A stretch of DNA of 64,000 nt from Limnohabitans sp. MMS-10A-192 (GCF_003063335.1 NZ_NERX01000006.1:62001-126000), one strand, 5' to 3'. Numbered from the stretch's first letter, positions 24,587-34,414 are shown. The notes: generated from the letters alone by a model not told the origin. Made by a program: numbers and translations.

Positions 24587-27325
24587 TCAGGCCAGCTTGC
24601 CGTGGCATTGCTTGTATTTTTTGCCACTGCCGCAAGGGCAAGGATCGTTGCGGCCCACCAGGCCCCAGTCCTGCTGACCGGCTGCGGCGACGGTTTGTGG
24701 CTCGCCCGATTCGTCGGGTGCGCTGTAGGTCACGTTGCTGATGTGCTCGGCACGCTCTTCGATGTCATGCGCGGCTTGCTCAATCTGGGCTTCGGACTCG
24801 ACGCGCACCAACATCAGGGTGCGGGTGACTTCGTTTTTGACCGAGTCCAGCAATTGGCCAAACAGTTCGAAGGCTTCGCGCTTGTATTCCTGCTTGGGTT
24901 GCTTTTGGGCATAACCGCGCAGGTGGATACCTTGGCGCAGGTAGTCCAGCGCGCTCAGGTGTTCGCGCCAGTGCGTGTCGATGCTTTGCAGCAGAACCAT
25001 GCGTTCAAACGGCGTGAAGTTGACCGCGCCCACCTGGTCGAGCTTGGCCTGGAACTGGGCGTGGGCCGCAGCCACCACGGTCTCCAGAATCTCTTCGTCG
25101 GTGATGGCGTTGGAGGCCTGCACTTTTTCACGCAGGTTCAAAGGCAGTTGCCATTCATCGGCCAGTACTTTTTCAAGAGCGGCCAGGTCCCACTGCTCTT
25201 CCACCGTTTCGGCGGGCACGTACTGGCGAACCAAGTCGGTGAAGCAGCCTTCGCGCAGTGAGGCGATTTGGCTTTCCATGTCTTGCGCGTCGAGGATGTC
25301 GTTGCGCTGCTGGTAGATCACCTTGCGCTGGTCGTTCGAGACATCGTCGTATTCGAGCAATTGCTTGCGGATGTCAAAGTTGCGCGACTCGACCTTGCGC
25401 TGGGCGCTTTCGATGCTGCGGGTCACGATGCCCGCTTCGATGGCTTCGCCTTCTGGCATCTTCAGACGGTCCATGATGGCGCGCACGCGGTCGCCCGCAA
25501 AGATGCGCATCAGCGGATCGTCCAGACTCAAATAAAAGCGCGAAGAACCGGGGTCACCCTGGCGGCCCGAACGACCACGCAACTGGTTGTCGATGCGGCG
25601 TGACTCGTGGCGCTCGGTGGCGATGATGCGCAAGCCGCCGTTGGCTTTGACTTGCTCATGTGTCAGTTTCCATTGTTCGCGCAAGGCGGCGACTTTGGCT
25701 TGGCGATCGGCTTCGGACAAGGACTCGTCGGCTTCGATGGCCTGCACATCTTTTTCGATGTTGCCACCCAGCACGATGTCGGTGCCACGACCGGCCATGT
25801 TGGTGGCGATCGTGATCATGGCCGGACGACCGGCTTGCGCCACGATGTCGGCTTCGCGGGCGTGCTGCTTGGCGTTGAGCACCTGGTGCGGCAATTTCGC
25901 TTGCGTGAGCAATTGCGAGATCAGCTCCGAATTCTCGATCGAGGTGGTGCCCACCAGCACAGGTTGGCCGCGCTCGTGGCATTCACGGATGTCTGTGATG
26001 GCGGCGGTGTAACGTTCATCGGAGGTCTTGTAGACGCGGTCAAGCTGGTCTTCGCGCTGGCTCTTGCGGTGTGGCGGGATGACCACGGTCTCCAGACCGT
26101 AAATTTCCTGGAACTCATAAGCCTCGGTGTCGGCCGTACCGGTCATGCCGCCGATTTTGTTGTACAGGCGGAAATAGTTCTGGAAGGTGATCGAGGCCAT
26201 GGTCTGGTTCTCGGCCTGGATCTGCACGCCTTCCTTGGCTTCCACGGCCTGGTGCAGGCCATCGCTCCAGCGGCGACCGCTCATCAAGCGGCCCGTGAAT
26301 TCGTCCACGATCACCACTTCTCCGTCTTGCACCACATAGTGCTGGTCGCGGTGGTACAGGTGTTGCGCGCGCAGCGCAGCATTCAGGTGGTGCATCAAGG
26401 TGATGTTGGCCGGGTCGTAAAGGCTCGCGCCTTCCGGGATCAAGCCCAGTTGGGCCAGCACGGCTTCGGCTTTTTCATGACCGTCTTCGGTCAGAAACAC
26501 CTGGTGTGATTTTTCGTCCACGGTGAAGTCACCGGGTGTGATGATGCCTTCGCCCGTGCGGGGATCGGCTTCACCTTCCTGGCGCTTGAGCATCGGGATG
26601 ACCTGCTTCATCGCCAAATAGGTGGCGGTGTGGTCTTCGGCTTGCCCGCTGATGATCAGTGGTGTGCGGGCTTCGTCGATCAGGATCGAGTCGACCTCAT
26701 CGATGATGGCGTAGTTCAGCGGGCGCTGCACACGGTCTTGTGCTTCATAGACCATGTTGTCGCGCAGGTAATCAAAGCCGTATTCGTTGTTGGTGCCGTA
26801 GGTGATGTCCGAGTTGTAAGCGGCCTGCTTTTCCTCGCGGGACATCTGCGCCAAGTTGATACCCACCGACAGACCTAGAAAATTGAACAGCTTGCCCATC
26901 CACTGCGCATCGCGGCTGGCCAGGTAATCGTTCACGGTGACCACGTGCACGCCGCGGCCTGCCAAGGCGTTCAAATAAGCAGGCAAAGTGGATGTGAGCG
27001 TCTTGCCTTCACCCGTGCGCATCTCGGCGACCTTGCCGTTGTGCAGTGCGATACCGCCGACCAATTGCACATCGAAGTGACGCATCTTCATGACGCGCTT
27101 GGAGCCTTCACGCACCACCGCAAAAGCTTCGGGCAACAAGGCATCGAGCGTTTCGCCAGCGGCCACGCGTTGCTTGAAGCTTTCGGTCTTGGCGCGCAGC
27201 TCGTCGTCACTCAGACCTTCGAGACCGGCTTCCAGGGCATTGATGCGCTCCACCGTTTTGCGGTATTGCTTGAGCAGACGATCGTTGCGGCTGCCGAAAA
27301 TTTTGGTGAGGAATGGGATGGCCAT
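24587..27325 (-). CDS. secA: Preprotein translocase ATPase SecA
   Basis: Motor ATPase of Sec export (912 residues). Visible are [17 protein letters not shown] (Walker A), [17 protein letters not shown] (DEAD-like Walker B) and the helicase motif [15 protein letters not shown]. The C-terminal zinc-binding tail is [17 protein letters not shown] (three Cys, one His), which binds SecB and phospholipids. The start at 27325 ([16 protein letters not shown]) matches the family N-terminus; an ATG five codons earlier is possible. It is divergent from dciA. The 220-base gap upstream shows a short palindrome at 27361-27373 but no convincing promoter. Confidence 0.97.
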   Translation of the reverse strand: MAIPFLTKIFGSRNDRLLKQYRKTVERINALEAGLEGLSDDELRAKTESFKQRVAAGETLDALLPEAFAVVREGSKRVMKMRHFDVQLVGGIALHNGKVAEMRTGEGKTLTSTLPAYLNALAGRGVHVVTVNDYLASRDAQWMGKLFNFLGLSVGINLAQMSREEKQAAYNSDITYGTNNEYGFDYLRDNMVYEAQDRVQRPLNYAIIDEVDSILIDEARTPLIISGQAEDHTATYLAMKQVIPMLKRQEGEADPRTGEGIITPGDFTVDEKSHQVFLTEDGHEKAEAVLAQLGLIPEGASLYDPANITLMHHLNAALRAQHLYHRDQHYVVQDGEVVIVDEFTGRLMSGRRWSDGLHQAVEAKEGVQIQAENQTMASITFQNYFRLYNKIGGMTGTADTEAYEFQEIYGLETVVIPPHRKSQREDQLDRVYKTSDERYTAAITDIRECHERGQPVLVGTTSIENSELISQLLTQAKLPHQVLNAKQHAREADIVAQAGRPAMITIATNMAGRGTDIVLGGNIEKDVQAIEADESLSEADRQAKVAALREQWKLTHEQVKANGGLRIIATERHESRRIDNQLRGRSGRQGDPGSSRFYLSLDDPLMRIFAGDRVRAIMDRLKMPEGEAIEAGIVTRSIESAQRKVESRNFDIRKQLLEYDDVSNDQRKVIYQQRNDILDAQDMESQIASLREGCFTDLVRQYVPAETVEEQWDLAALEKVLADEWQLPLNLREKVQASNAITDEEILETVVAAAHAQFQAKLDQVGAVNFTPFERMVLLQSIDTHWREHLSALDYLRQGIHLRGYAQKQPKQEYKREAFELFGQLLDSVKNEVTRTLMLVRVESEAQIEQAAHDIEERAEHISNVTYSAPDESGEPQTVAAAGQQDWGLVGRNDPCPCGSGKKYKQCHGKLA

Positions 27326-27548
27326 GTCTACGAGATCCACCTTCAGCTTGGGGCTGAGGAACAGACCGTCTGTCCTGTCAAGTTAAAAGGTTCAATTGAA
27401 GTCACAGCCCAAGAATTCAAGTCTTGCGCATCATGACGTGGCCCTGCCAGGCCAATGAATCATTTTAGCCTCTGATGGGCACTCCTTCAGAGTAGGGGCC
27501 GCGCCTGCGATCAGGCCGTGCGTGATAATGCTTTGGCCTCGGTTCACC

Positions 27549-27857
27549 ATGCAAAGACGCCACCACCCCATCCCCCTGCAACAAGCTGTGCAAGAGTCGC
27601 CCACTTTTGCACTGCTGGCCAGCCGTGTGCGCGAATCATCCGAACGCCTGCTGGCCATCCGCAGCCTCTTGCCTGCTCCTTTGAGGGCCAGTGTTCAGGC
27701 AGGCCCGATTGAAGAAGGCTCTTGGTGTCTGCTGGTCAGCTCCAATGCTGTTGCCGCCAAATTGCGCCAAATGACGCCAGCGCTGCAGGCGCATTTGAAC
27801 CAGAAGGGCCTGCATGTGAGCGCCATCCGCATCAAGGTTCAAAACCGGAGCCTTTGA
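27549..27857 (+). CDS. dciA: DciA family protein (DUF721)
   Basis: A 102-residue protein of the DciA/DUF721 family, the ancestral loader of the replicative helicase DnaB in bacteria lacking DnaC. The family KH-like pattern appears as LLAIRSLLPAPLRASVQAG, then GSWCLLVSSNAVAAKLRQM. It is short compared with DciA of other groups but usual for Burkholderiales. Its position divergent to secA matches many betaproteobacteria. The ATG at 27549 is preferred to the one at 27522 on family alignment; the ribosome site is unclear. Confidence 0.78.
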   Translation: MQRRHHPIPLQQAVQESPTFALLASRVRESSERLLAIRSLLPAPLRASVQAGPIEEGSWCLLVSSNAVAAKLRQMTPALQAHLNQKGLHVSAIRIKVQNRSL

Positions 27858-27872
27858 TCATCCACCCCAAAG

Positions 27873-27906
27873 AAAAAGCCCCTGATCTTGCGATCAGGGG
27901 CTTTTT
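27873..27906. terminator. Bidirectional rho-independent terminator
   Basis: A 15-bp perfect stem with a 4-nt loop (A5-GCCCCTGATC pairing with GATCAGGGGC-T5) lies between dciA on + and tRNA-Thr on -. Both strands have T-tracts. Confidence 0.92.
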
Positions 27907-27911
27907 GATTG

Positions 27912-27987
27912 TGGTGCCGCTTGTCGGATTCGAACTGACGACCTACCGCTTACAAGGCGGGTGCTCTACCAACTGAGCTAAAGCGGC
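27912..27987 (-). tRNA. tRNA-Thr (anticodon UGU)
   Basis: A 76-nt cloverleaf with the CCA end encoded. Acceptor stem GCCGCTT/AAGCGGC, D-arm GCTC/GAGC, anticodon loop CTTGTAA (UGU, reading ACA) and T-loop TTCGAAT. By my folding two stem positions are not Watson-Crick: C27/U43 at the top of the anticodon stem and A52/C62 in the T stem. All other pairs and the conserved loop bases are intact, so it is probably functional. Confidence 0.93.
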
Positions 27988-27996
27988 ACGGGCTAG

Positions 27997-28002
27997 ATTC
28001 TA
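27997..28002 (-). promoter_or_regulatory. Possible -10 of tRNA-Thr
   Basis: TAGAAT on the - strand lies 9 bases before the tRNA 5' end, followed by a GC-rich discriminator typical of stable-RNA promoters. The -35 is poor, so the tRNA may also be read from sspB. Confidence 0.4.
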
Positions 28003-28043
28003 ACGCGCGAAGTACAGCACTTTGGCTGAGCCCGCGTAATTTT

Positions 28044-28484
28044 TTACTTTATCCGCGTCAAAGCGGGACGACCCGAAACCGGTGGAGGCGTGGGTTCGCC
28101 ATCAGCGCCATCGACGCCGGGCTTGTCCACTGCCGTCAAGCTGGCTGGCGTTGTCTCTTCATCACTGACCGGGAACGCCATGCCTTGACCATTTTCACGG
28201 GCATAGATGGCCATCACACGGTGAATGGGCACCATGATGTCGCGCGGCTTGCCGCCAAACCGGGCTTTGAATTCAATGAACTCATTGCCCAGCTTGAGCG
28301 AGCTGGTGGCGTCCATGCTGACATTCAGGACGATCTCGCCACCTTGCACATATTCGCGCGGCACCTGCACCGAGCCATCGACCTTGACCGCCACATAGGG
28401 CGTGAAGCCGTTCTCGGAGCACCACTCATACAGAGCCCGAATCAAATACGGGCGGGTCGATGGCAGTTCGGTATCGCTGAACAT
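28044..28484 (-). CDS. sspB: ClpXP protease specificity-enhancing factor SspB
   Basis: Adaptor (146 residues) that delivers ssrA-tagged proteins to ClpXP. The structured domain shows RPYLIRALYEWCSENGFTPY and SMDATSSLKLGNEFIEF, with a family-typical PRDIMVPIHRVMAIYAREN segment. A disordered acidic/proline linker leads to a basic C-terminal tip (RPALTRIK) that corresponds to the ClpX-binding motif. The start at 28484 follows a GAGG ribosome site. It lies downstream of sspA with an 18-base gap, the usual pair. Confidence 0.93.
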   Translation of the reverse strand: MFSDTELPSTRPYLIRALYEWCSENGFTPYVAVKVDGSVQVPREYVQGGEIVLNVSMDATSSLKLGNEFIEFKARFGGKPRDIMVPIHRVMAIYARENGQGMAFPVSDEETTPASLTAVDKPGVDGADGEPTPPPVSGRPALTRIK

Positions 28485-28502
28485 GTCGGTCCTCACAGGC
28501 AA

Positions 28503-29114
28503 TTACTTGCGCATGACTTTCTCGGAGGGGGTCAGTGCTTCGATGTAGGCCGGACGCGAGAAAATGCGCTCGGCGTACTTGAGCAAAGGTGCTGCGTTCT
28601 TGCTCAGCTCGATGCCGTAGTAGTCCAGACGCCACAGCAGCGGCGCAATGGCCACGTCGAGCATCGAGAAGTTGTCACCCAGCATGAACTTGTTTTTCAG
28701 GAACACGGGGGCCAACTGGGTCAGGCGATCACGGATGTGAGCGCGTGCCTTCTCCAGTGCCTTGTCGTTGCCTTTGAGGGTGCGGTTTTCCAGTGTGACC
28801 ACGTGGGCAAACAACTCTTTTTCAAAGTTCAGCAAAAACAAACGAACACGTGCGCGATCGACCGGGTCGCCAGGCATCAATTGCGGATGAGGGAAACGCT
28901 CATCGATGTACTCGTTGATGATGTTCGACTCGTACAGGATGAGGTCCCGCTCAACCAGGATGGGCACCTGGCCGTAGGGGTTCATCACATTGATGTCTTC
29001 GGGCTTGTTGTAGAGGTCCACATCACGGATCTCGAAGTCCATCCCTTTTTCAAACAACACAAAGCGGCAGCGGTGTGAAAAAGGGCAAGTGGTTCCGGAA
29101 TAAAGCACCATCAT
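28503..29114 (-). CDS. sspA: Stringent starvation protein A
   Basis: GST-fold RNA polymerase-associated protein (203 residues) involved in starvation and acid-stress transcription. It has an N-terminal thioredoxin-like domain (MVLYSGTTCPFSHRCRF, then NPYGQVPILVERDLILYES) and an all-helical C-terminal domain (NKFMLGDNFSMLDVAIAPLL). GAGGAG lies upstream of the ATG pair. It sits between petC and sspB, an arrangement conserved in betaproteobacteria, but a strong terminator separates it from petC, so sspAB likely has its own promoter too. Confidence 0.93.
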   Translation of the reverse strand: MMVLYSGTTCPFSHRCRFVLFEKGMDFEIRDVDLYNKPEDINVMNPYGQVPILVERDLILYESNIINEYIDERFPHPQLMPGDPVDRARVRLFLLNFEKELFAHVVTLENRTLKGNDKALEKARAHIRDRLTQLAPVFLKNKFMLGDNFSMLDVAIAPLLWRLDYYGIELSKNAAPLLKYAERIFSRPAYIEALTPSEKVMRK

Positions 29115-29129
29115 GGCGGGAAGCTCCTC

Positions 29130-29170
29130 AAAAAATCAAAAAGAGTGGGAGGCCACAAAGGCCCACCACT
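29130..29170 (-). terminator. petABC rho-independent terminator
   Basis: On the - strand an 11-bp stem with one mismatch (AGTGGTGGGCC/GGCCTCCCACT, 5-nt loop) is followed by CTTTTTGATTTTTT. It lies just before sspA. A weaker ACCCGG/CCGGGT hairpin (29178-29197) precedes it. Confidence 0.78.
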
Positions 29171-29207
29171 CCACAAGACCCGGCTCAAAGACCGGGTGGA
29201 AGATCAA

Positions 29208-29975
29208 TTACTTGATGTCTTTCCAATAAGCGGCATTCAAGCGCCAGGCGATGAAGGTGAAACACGCCAGGAACAACAGCACCCACACGCCAATGCGCAC
29301 ACGGCTGTTCTGTGCTGGCTCGGCCATCCACTGCATGTAGCTGACCAGATCACCCACGGCGGTATCGTACTGCTGAGGTGTCATCGTGCCAGGTTTGGCT
29401 TGCTTCCAGCCCTTGAAGATTTGCACAGTATGGCCATGCTCTTCTTTTTCTTCGTACACCGGTTGACGCTCACCTTGCAACTCCCACAGGGGATTGGGCA
29501 TACCCACGTTGGGATAAGCCAAGTTATTCCAGCCGGTTGGCTTGGTCGCGTCACGGTAGTAGGTGCGCAAGTAGGTGTAGAGGTAGTCTGCACCCGTACC
29601 GCCATGGCCCGAACGCGAACGCGCCATCAAGGTCAGGTCAGGTGGGTTCTTGCCGAACCATTCCTTGGCTTGCAGCGGATCGATCGCGGCCTTCATGGTG
29701 TCACCCACCTTGGTGGAGGCGAACAACAAGTTGTCCTTGATTTGCTGCTCGGTCAAACCGATGTCTTTCAAGCGGTTGTAACGCATGAAAGCGGCTGAGT
29801 GGCAGTTCAGGCAATAGTTGACGAACAACTTGGCGCCATTTTGCAAAGCGGCCAGATCATTGGTTTTGGAGGGCGCCTTGTCCCAAGCGATGGTGTCACC
29901 ACCGGAAGCCTGTGCACCTGTGACTAATCCGAGGGCCATCACAAAGCCCAACGCGAGTTTCTTGATGTTTTTCAT
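29208..29975 (-). CDS. petC: Cytochrome c1 of the bc1 complex
   Basis: Membrane-anchored cytochrome c1 (255 residues), electron acceptor from the Rieske protein. A signal peptide is followed by the covalent heme site NYCLNCHS (Cys55, Cys58, His59). LTLMARSRSG includes a candidate Met axial ligand. A C-terminal transmembrane anchor (VWVLLFLACFTFIAWRL) precedes the tail. Last gene of petABC, starting 20 bases after petB. Confidence 0.96.
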   Translation of the reverse strand: MKNIKKLALGFVMALGLVTGAQASGGDTIAWDKAPSKTNDLAALQNGAKLFVNYCLNCHSAAFMRYNRLKDIGLTEQQIKDNLLFASTKVGDTMKAAIDPLQAKEWFGKNPPDLTLMARSRSGHGGTGADYLYTYLRTYYRDATKPTGWNNLAYPNVGMPNPLWELQGERQPVYEEKEEHGHTVQIFKGWKQAKPGTMTPQQYDTAVGDLVSYMQWMAEPAQNSRVRIGVWVLLFLACFTFIAWRLNAAYWKDIK

Positions 29976-29995
29976 GTTCTTGAATCTCCGTGATC

Positions 29996-31405
29996 TCAGT
30001 GAGGCGTGAAGGTCACGCGGTCAGGAACGGGCTTGGGCGTACCCAGCTTGCTCCACCAAGGCATCAACAGGAAGAAGCCGAAATAAAACAAGGAACCGAC
30101 TTGAGAGACACGCTCACCAATAGGCGATGGAGGCTGCACACCCAAGTAGCCCAGGATCAGGAAGTTGACCACGAACACGGCGTACAGGTATTTGTGCCAG
30201 TCAGGACGGTAGCGGATCGACTTGACGGGGCTGTTGTCCAGCCATGGCAAGAAGAACAGGATGACAACAGCGCCACCCATGACGACCACACCCCAGAACT
30301 TGGCATCGATGGCCAGCATCATGGCGGAAACCACCACCGCAGCACCGATCACAGCGCCCTTGAGCAACTGTGGCAGCTTGCCTTTGGCCACAGCCAGGAC
30401 AGCACCAATGACCACGCAAGCGATCAAGGCATACATCATCTCACTGGTGATGGCACGCAGCATGGAATAGAAGGGCGTGAAGTACCAGACAGGTGCGATG
30501 TGCAACGGTGTGGTCAGCGGATCGGCCGGAATGAAGTTGTTGTACTCGAGGAAGTAGCCACCAAACTCAGGCGCAAAGAACACGATCGCAGAGAACACCA
30601 TGAGGAACAGGCTCACTGCAAAAATGTCGTGCACAGAGTAGTAGGGGTGGAAAGGAATACCGTCCAGTGGGTGACCTTGAGCATCTTTGGGGGCGTTGGG
30701 GCCCTTGATTTCGACGCCATCGGGGTTGTTGGAGCCCACTTCGTGCAGGGCGATGATGTGCGCCACCACCAGGCCCAGCAAGACCAAAGGCACAGCAATC
30801 ACGTGGAAGCTGAAGAAGCGGTTCAAGGTGGCATCGCCCACCACGAAATCGCCACGGATCAGCAAAGCCAGATCTGGACCGATGAAAGGAATGGCCGAGA
30901 ACAGGTTCACGATCACCTGAGCGCCCCAGTAGGACATCTGGCCCCATGGCAGCAGGTAGCCCATGAAGGCTTCGGCCATCAGGCACAGGAAGATCGCGCA
31001 GCCAAAGATCCAGACCAGCTCGCGCGGCTTGCGGTAGCTGCCGTACATCAGGCCACGGAACATGTGCAGGTACACCACCACAAAGAAAGCTGAAGCGCCT
31101 GTGGAGTGCATGTAGCGGATCAACCAGCCCCAAGGCACATCGCGCATGATGTATTCGACAGAGGCAAAAGCCACAGCCGCATCAGGCTTGTAATGCATGA
31201 CCAGGAAAATCCCGGTGACGATCTGGATGACCAACACCAACAGGGACAAAGAGCCAAACATGTACCAGAAGTTGAAGTTCTTCGGTGCGTAATATTCGCT
31301 CAAATGCTCCTTGTACAGCTTGGAAGCGGGGAAGCGGTTGTCCACCCAGTTGAGCAGTTTTTCGCCAGCGGGGGCGTTTGGGGAAATTTCTTTGAATTCA
31401 GCCAT
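29996..31405 (-). CDS. petB: Cytochrome b of the bc1 complex
   Basis: Quinol-oxidising, diheme membrane subunit (469 residues). Family motifs include MHSTGASAFFVVVYLHMFRG, GYLLPWGQMSYWGAQVI, and the Qo-site region with PEFGGYFLEYNNFIPADP, an expanded form of the PEW(Y) loop. The start at 31405 follows GGAG at a 5-base spacing. An upstream ATG at 31417 overlaps the petA stop and would add four residues. Eight or more helices are evident. Confidence 0.96.
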   Translation of the reverse strand: MAEFKEISPNAPAGEKLLNWVDNRFPASKLYKEHLSEYYAPKNFNFWYMFGSLSLLVLVIQIVTGIFLVMHYKPDAAVAFASVEYIMRDVPWGWLIRYMHSTGASAFFVVVYLHMFRGLMYGSYRKPRELVWIFGCAIFLCLMAEAFMGYLLPWGQMSYWGAQVIVNLFSAIPFIGPDLALLIRGDFVVGDATLNRFFSFHVIAVPLVLLGLVVAHIIALHEVGSNNPDGVEIKGPNAPKDAQGHPLDGIPFHPYYSVHDIFAVSLFLMVFSAIVFFAPEFGGYFLEYNNFIPADPLTTPLHIAPVWYFTPFYSMLRAITSEMMYALIACVVIGAVLAVAKGKLPQLLKGAVIGAAVVVSAMMLAIDAKFWGVVVMGGAVVILFFLPWLDNSPVKSIRYRPDWHKYLYAVFVVNFLILGYLGVQPPSPIGERVSQVGSLFYFGFFLLMPWWSKLGTPKPVPDRVTFTPH

Positions 31406-31416
31406 GTCGTTCTCCA

Positions 31417-32013
31417 TCAGGCCTTCTTGTCTTCACCAATGAGCAACTTGGTGTCAGACAGGTACATGTGCGGAGGCACTTCGAGGTTGTCAGGGGCAGG
31501 CTTGTTCTTGAAAACGCGACCAGCGAGGTCGAACGTCGAACCATGGCATGCGCAGAGGAAACCACCCTGCCAGTCATCCGGCAGCGAGGGCTGGGCACCG
31601 GTTGCAAATTTGTCTCCAGGCGAGCAGCCCAAGTGGGTACAAATACCCACAGCCACCATGATTTCAGGCTTGATCGAACGGTGACCGTTCTTGGCGTATT
31701 CAGGCGTGGGGTAAGCATTGCGACTGGATGTCGGGTCGGCCAGACTGCCCTCGACCTTTTTCAAGGATTCGAGTTGCTCAGGCGAGCGCTTCATGATCCA
31801 AACTGGTTTGCCGCGCCACTCGACAGTGAGCTTCTCACCCGTTTTGAGGGCGGAGATGTCCACTTCGACGGCTGCGCCAGCGGCTTTAGCACGTTCGGAG
31901 GGTTGGAAGCTGCTGACGAAGGGGGTGGCCACAAAGCCAGCGCCTACGGCGCCTGCGCAAGTGGAGGCAATCAGCCACGTCCGCTTGCTGCTGTCGACTG
32001 GGGTGTCACTCAT
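31417..32013 (-). CDS. petA: Rieske iron-sulfur subunit of the bc1 complex
   Basis: Rieske protein (198 residues) that carries electrons from quinol to cytochrome c1. An N-terminal signal-anchor ([19 protein letters not shown]) precedes the soluble domain. The [2Fe-2S] boxes are CTHLGC (Cys125, His127) and CACHGS (Cys154, His157), with Cys130/Cys156 forming the disulfide. The SKRTWLI stretch lacks a full twin-arginine pair, although Rieske proteins are often Tat-exported. First gene of petABC. Confidence 0.95.
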   Translation of the reverse strand: MSDTPVDSSKRTWLIASTCAGAVGAGFVATPFVSSFQPSERAKAAGAAVEVDISALKTGEKLTVEWRGKPVWIMKRSPEQLESLKKVEGSLADPTSSRNAYPTPEYAKNGHRSIKPEIMVAVGICTHLGCSPGDKFATGAQPSLPDDWQGGFLCACHGSTFDLAGRVFKNKPAPDNLEVPPHMYLSDTKLLIGEDKKA

Positions 32014-32159
32014 GGGATTCCTCTAGCGAGTCGTTATCGGGGTCAACCCGGGATTGTAGCGGAGTGAAACAGGCTACCGACTTACAAAGCTTGAGCCCAC
32101 ACCATTGGACCTTGGAAAATAATAAACTTTATGATCCACATTTTCTAAAGGGGATTTCC
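32014..32159. promoter_or_regulatory. Divergent promoter region petABC / mscL
   Basis: For petA, TACAAT on the - strand (32053-32058) is a good -10, 40 bases from the start codon, without a clear -35. For mscL, TATGAT (32130-32135) on the + strand is a good -10, with TTGGAC (32105-32110) as a possible -35 at a long 19-base spacing. AAGGGGA before the mscL ATG is its ribosome site. Confidence 0.4.
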
Positions 32160-32588
32160 ATGTCATTTTTCCAAGAGTTCAAATCTTTCGCCGTGAAGGG
32201 CAACGTCATGGACCTCGCGGTCGGCGTGATCATCGGAGGCGCCTTTGGCAAAATTGTCGACTCCGCCGTTGGCGATCTGATCATGCCGCTGGTCAGCAAG
32301 GCCTTTGGAGGGCTCGACTTTTCCAACTATTACCTGGGATTGGCAGGACAAGCAGCAGGCCTGTCCCTGCTTGAAGCCAAAAAAATGGGGGCAGTCTTCG
32401 CCTACGGCAGTTTCATCACGGTTGCACTGAACTTCATCATTCTGGCTTTCATCATCTTTGTGATGATCCGTCAAATGAACAAAATGGTGGCATCCAAACC
32501 AGTGGACGCAGCGCCATCCGAAGCCATCACGCCTGAAGATGTTTTGTTGTTGCGCGAAATCCGCGACAGCCTCAAGAACAAAGCTTGA
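32160..32588 (+). CDS. mscL: Large-conductance mechanosensitive channel
   Basis: Homopentameric inner-membrane safety valve (142 residues) that opens on hypo-osmotic shock. The N-terminal amphipathic helix is [22 protein letters not shown]1 contains [20 protein letters not shown], and TM2 is [21 protein letters not shown] charged C-terminal helix ([17 protein letters not shown]) follows. The start at 32160 matches the family N-terminus; longer in-frame versions add unrelated residues. Confidence 0.95.
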   Translation: MSFFQEFKSFAVKGNVMDLAVGVIIGGAFGKIVDSAVGDLIMPLVSKAFGGLDFSNYYLGLAGQAAGLSLLEAKKMGAVFAYGSFITVALNFIILAFIIFVMIRQMNKMVASKPVDAAPSEAITPEDVLLLREIRDSLKNKA

Positions 32589-32598
32589 TGCACCGCGC

Positions 32599-32619
32599 GG
32601 TCAGCGAACACCGCTGACC
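32599..32619. terminator. Hairpin between convergent mscL and pdxA
   Basis: GGTCAGCG and CGCTGACC form a perfect 8-bp stem with a 5-nt loop at the pdxA stop codon. There is no T-tract, so termination activity is uncertain. Confidence 0.4.
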
Positions 32620-33647
32620 AGCTGCCAGGCCATGCGGATGGCCTGGACCATGCTGCTGGCATCGGCCACGGCGCGACCCGCCAGATCCATGGCGGTGCCG
32701 TGGTCAGGACTGGTCCTGACCAGTGGCAAGCCCAAGGTCACGTTCACACCCTGCTCCACCCCCAAATACTTGACCGGGATCAAGCCCTGGTCGTGGTACA
32801 TCGCGATCACCACATCGAACTCGCGGCGGCCATCGGCTTGCCGCCGTGCCCGCATGAAGACGGTGTCTGGGGCATAGGGCCCATGCACATCCAGGCCTTC
32901 GGCGCGAGCTTGTTCGAGGGCCGGGTGCAACACTTCAATTTCTTCGCGGCCAAACAAGCCGCCCTCCCCTGCATGGGGGTTCACGCCCGCCACCGCCATG
33001 CGTGGTGCGCGTCCCAACACCCGCGACAGCGACACATGGCTGATGCGCAAGGTCTGCAAGACACGCTCAAACGTGATCGCATCCAATGCTTCGCGCAAGG
33101 ACACATGGATGCTGACCAGTACCGTGCGCAACTCCTCATTGGCCAGCATCATCCGCACCGGCATCTGCGCCAGCGATACGCCCGCATGCCGAGCGGCTTC
33201 GGCCTGCAGCAATTCGGTGTGCCCGGGATACTGGTCATAAGGGGCACCCGCGGCATGCAAAGCCTCCTTGTGCAAGGGCGCAGTCACCAGCCCCGCCACC
33301 TCGCCACGCAAGGCAGCACGCGTGGCCCACAAGACGGCCTCACCAGCCAACTGACCCGCACGCGCATCCACCAGCCCCCAAGGCAGGGCAGGCGCTGTGG
33401 GCACCACCTGCAGCACCGGCAAGCAACGGGGCGGCACGGTCAAGGCTTGTGCCGGGCTGTCGATTTCGCACACCGCGAAAGCCGGTGCCGCTTGCACCAA
33501 AGCCATGGCTCGGCGCATCACGCCCACATCGCCTGCCACAAAACAGTGGCGCGTTGCAGAGGGCGCATCACGCCATGCGCGGGCGATGATTTCAGGGCCG
33601 ATCCCACACGGATCGCCCGGGGTGATGGCCAAAGGCAGTAGCGTCAT
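32601..33647 (-). CDS. pdxA: 4-hydroxythreonine-4-phosphate dehydrogenase
   Basis: PdxA (348 residues) oxidises 4-phosphohydroxy-L-threonine in the DXP-dependent route to pyridoxal phosphate. It begins LPLAITPGDPCGIGPEII, the family signature. It shows TAPLHKEALHAAG, the metal-binding His in GHTELLQ, NPHAGEGGLFG and the C-terminal MYHDQGLIPVKYLG. The start at 33647 follows GGTGGA; an ATG at 33665 overlapping the upstream stop would add six residues. It is coupled or nearly coupled to the Nif3-family gene. Confidence 0.94.
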   Translation of the reverse strand: MTLLPLAITPGDPCGIGPEIIARAWRDAPSATRHCFVAGDVGVMRRAMALVQAAPAFAVCEIDSPAQALTVPPRCLPVLQVVPTAPALPWGLVDARAGQLAGEAVLWATRAALRGEVAGLVTAPLHKEALHAAGAPYDQYPGHTELLQAEAARHAGVSLAQMPVRMMLANEELRTVLVSIHVSLREALDAITFERVLQTLRISHVSLSRVLGRAPRMAVAGVNPHAGEGGLFGREEIEVLHPALEQARAEGLDVHGPYAPDTVFMRARRQADGRREFDVVIAMYHDQGLIPVKYLGVEQGVNVTLGLPLVRTSPDHGTAMDLAGRAVADASSMVQAIRMAWQLVSGVR

Positions 33648-33661
33648 GTCGGTCCACCCCA

Positions 33662-34414
33662 TCAAGCGGGGTTATCGATTTCGATGAATTGGTGGGCCAA
33701 CCCCAGGTCCTGGGCGATGCGCGCGCCCACGGCTGCCGCACCATACCGTTCGCTGGCGTGGTGCCCGCAGGCCAAAAAGGCCACACCGGACTCTCGCGCC
33801 AAATGGGCTTGCGGCTCGGAGATTTCCCCGGTGATGAATGCATCGGCCCCCGCCGCCATGGCCGATTCAAAGTAGCCTTGCGCGCCACCGGTGCACCAAG
33901 CGATTCTGCGAATTGGACGCTCGGAGCCAGAGACACAAGTCACCTGCCGCCCCAACACCCGCGCCACGTGATCGGCCAGGCTCTGGGCTGTGTCCCAAGT
34001 TTGATCGCCCTGGCCGATAAATCCAAGATTTTGCTCACCAAAGCGTCCGTCTGACTGCAAGCCCAACAGGCGCCCCAATTGTGCGTTGTTGCCCAATTCC
34101 GCATGCGCATCCAAAGGCAAGTGGTACGCGAAAAGATGGATGCCATGTGCCAGCAGCAAGCGCAGTCGCTCCCGCATCCAGCCAGTCACTCGGCCATCCT
34201 GCCCACGCCAAAACAAACCATGGTGGACCAAAATGGCATCGGCGTTCGCCTCGATGGCGGCCTCGATAAGGGCCCGGCTGGCGGTCACACCGCTGACCAG
34301 CAGGCGCACCTCGCGGTCGCCCTCGACCTGAAGGCCATTGGGGCCGTAATCTTTGAACTTGTCCGGCTCCAGCAGCGCATCCAGCGCCAGGCCCAGGGTT
34401 TTGGCATCGGTCAT
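33662..34414 (-). CDS. Nif3-like dinuclear metal-centre protein
   Basis: Member of the Nif3/YbgI family (250 residues), hexameric proteins with a dinuclear metal site of debated enzymatic role; GTP cyclohydrolase-like activity has been proposed for some. Metal-site motifs visible are ANADAILVHHGLFW (His pair), and LACGHHASERYGA near the C-terminus. The start at 34414 is an ATG; a TTG six codons earlier is less likely. It lies upstream of pdxA and divergent from the HtrA-type protease. Confidence 0.87.
   Translation of the reverse strand: MTDAKTLGLALDALLEPDKFKDYGPNGLQVEGDREVRLLVSGVTASRALIEAAIEANADAILVHHGLFWRGQDGRVTGWMRERLRLLLAHGIHLFAYHLPLDAHAELGNNAQLGRLLGLQSDGRFGEQNLGFIGQGDQTWDTAQSLADHVARVLGRQVTCVSGSERPIRRIAWCTGGAQGYFESAMAAGADAFITGEISEPQAHLARESGVAFLACGHHASERYGAAAVGARIAQDLGLAHQFIEIDNPA

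Noticed and set aside
27361..27373. ACAGAC-C-GTCTGT palindrome upstream of secA
   Set aside because: Only 6-bp arms, no adjoining promoter or ribosome-site overlap, and no second copy seen; too weak to call an operator.
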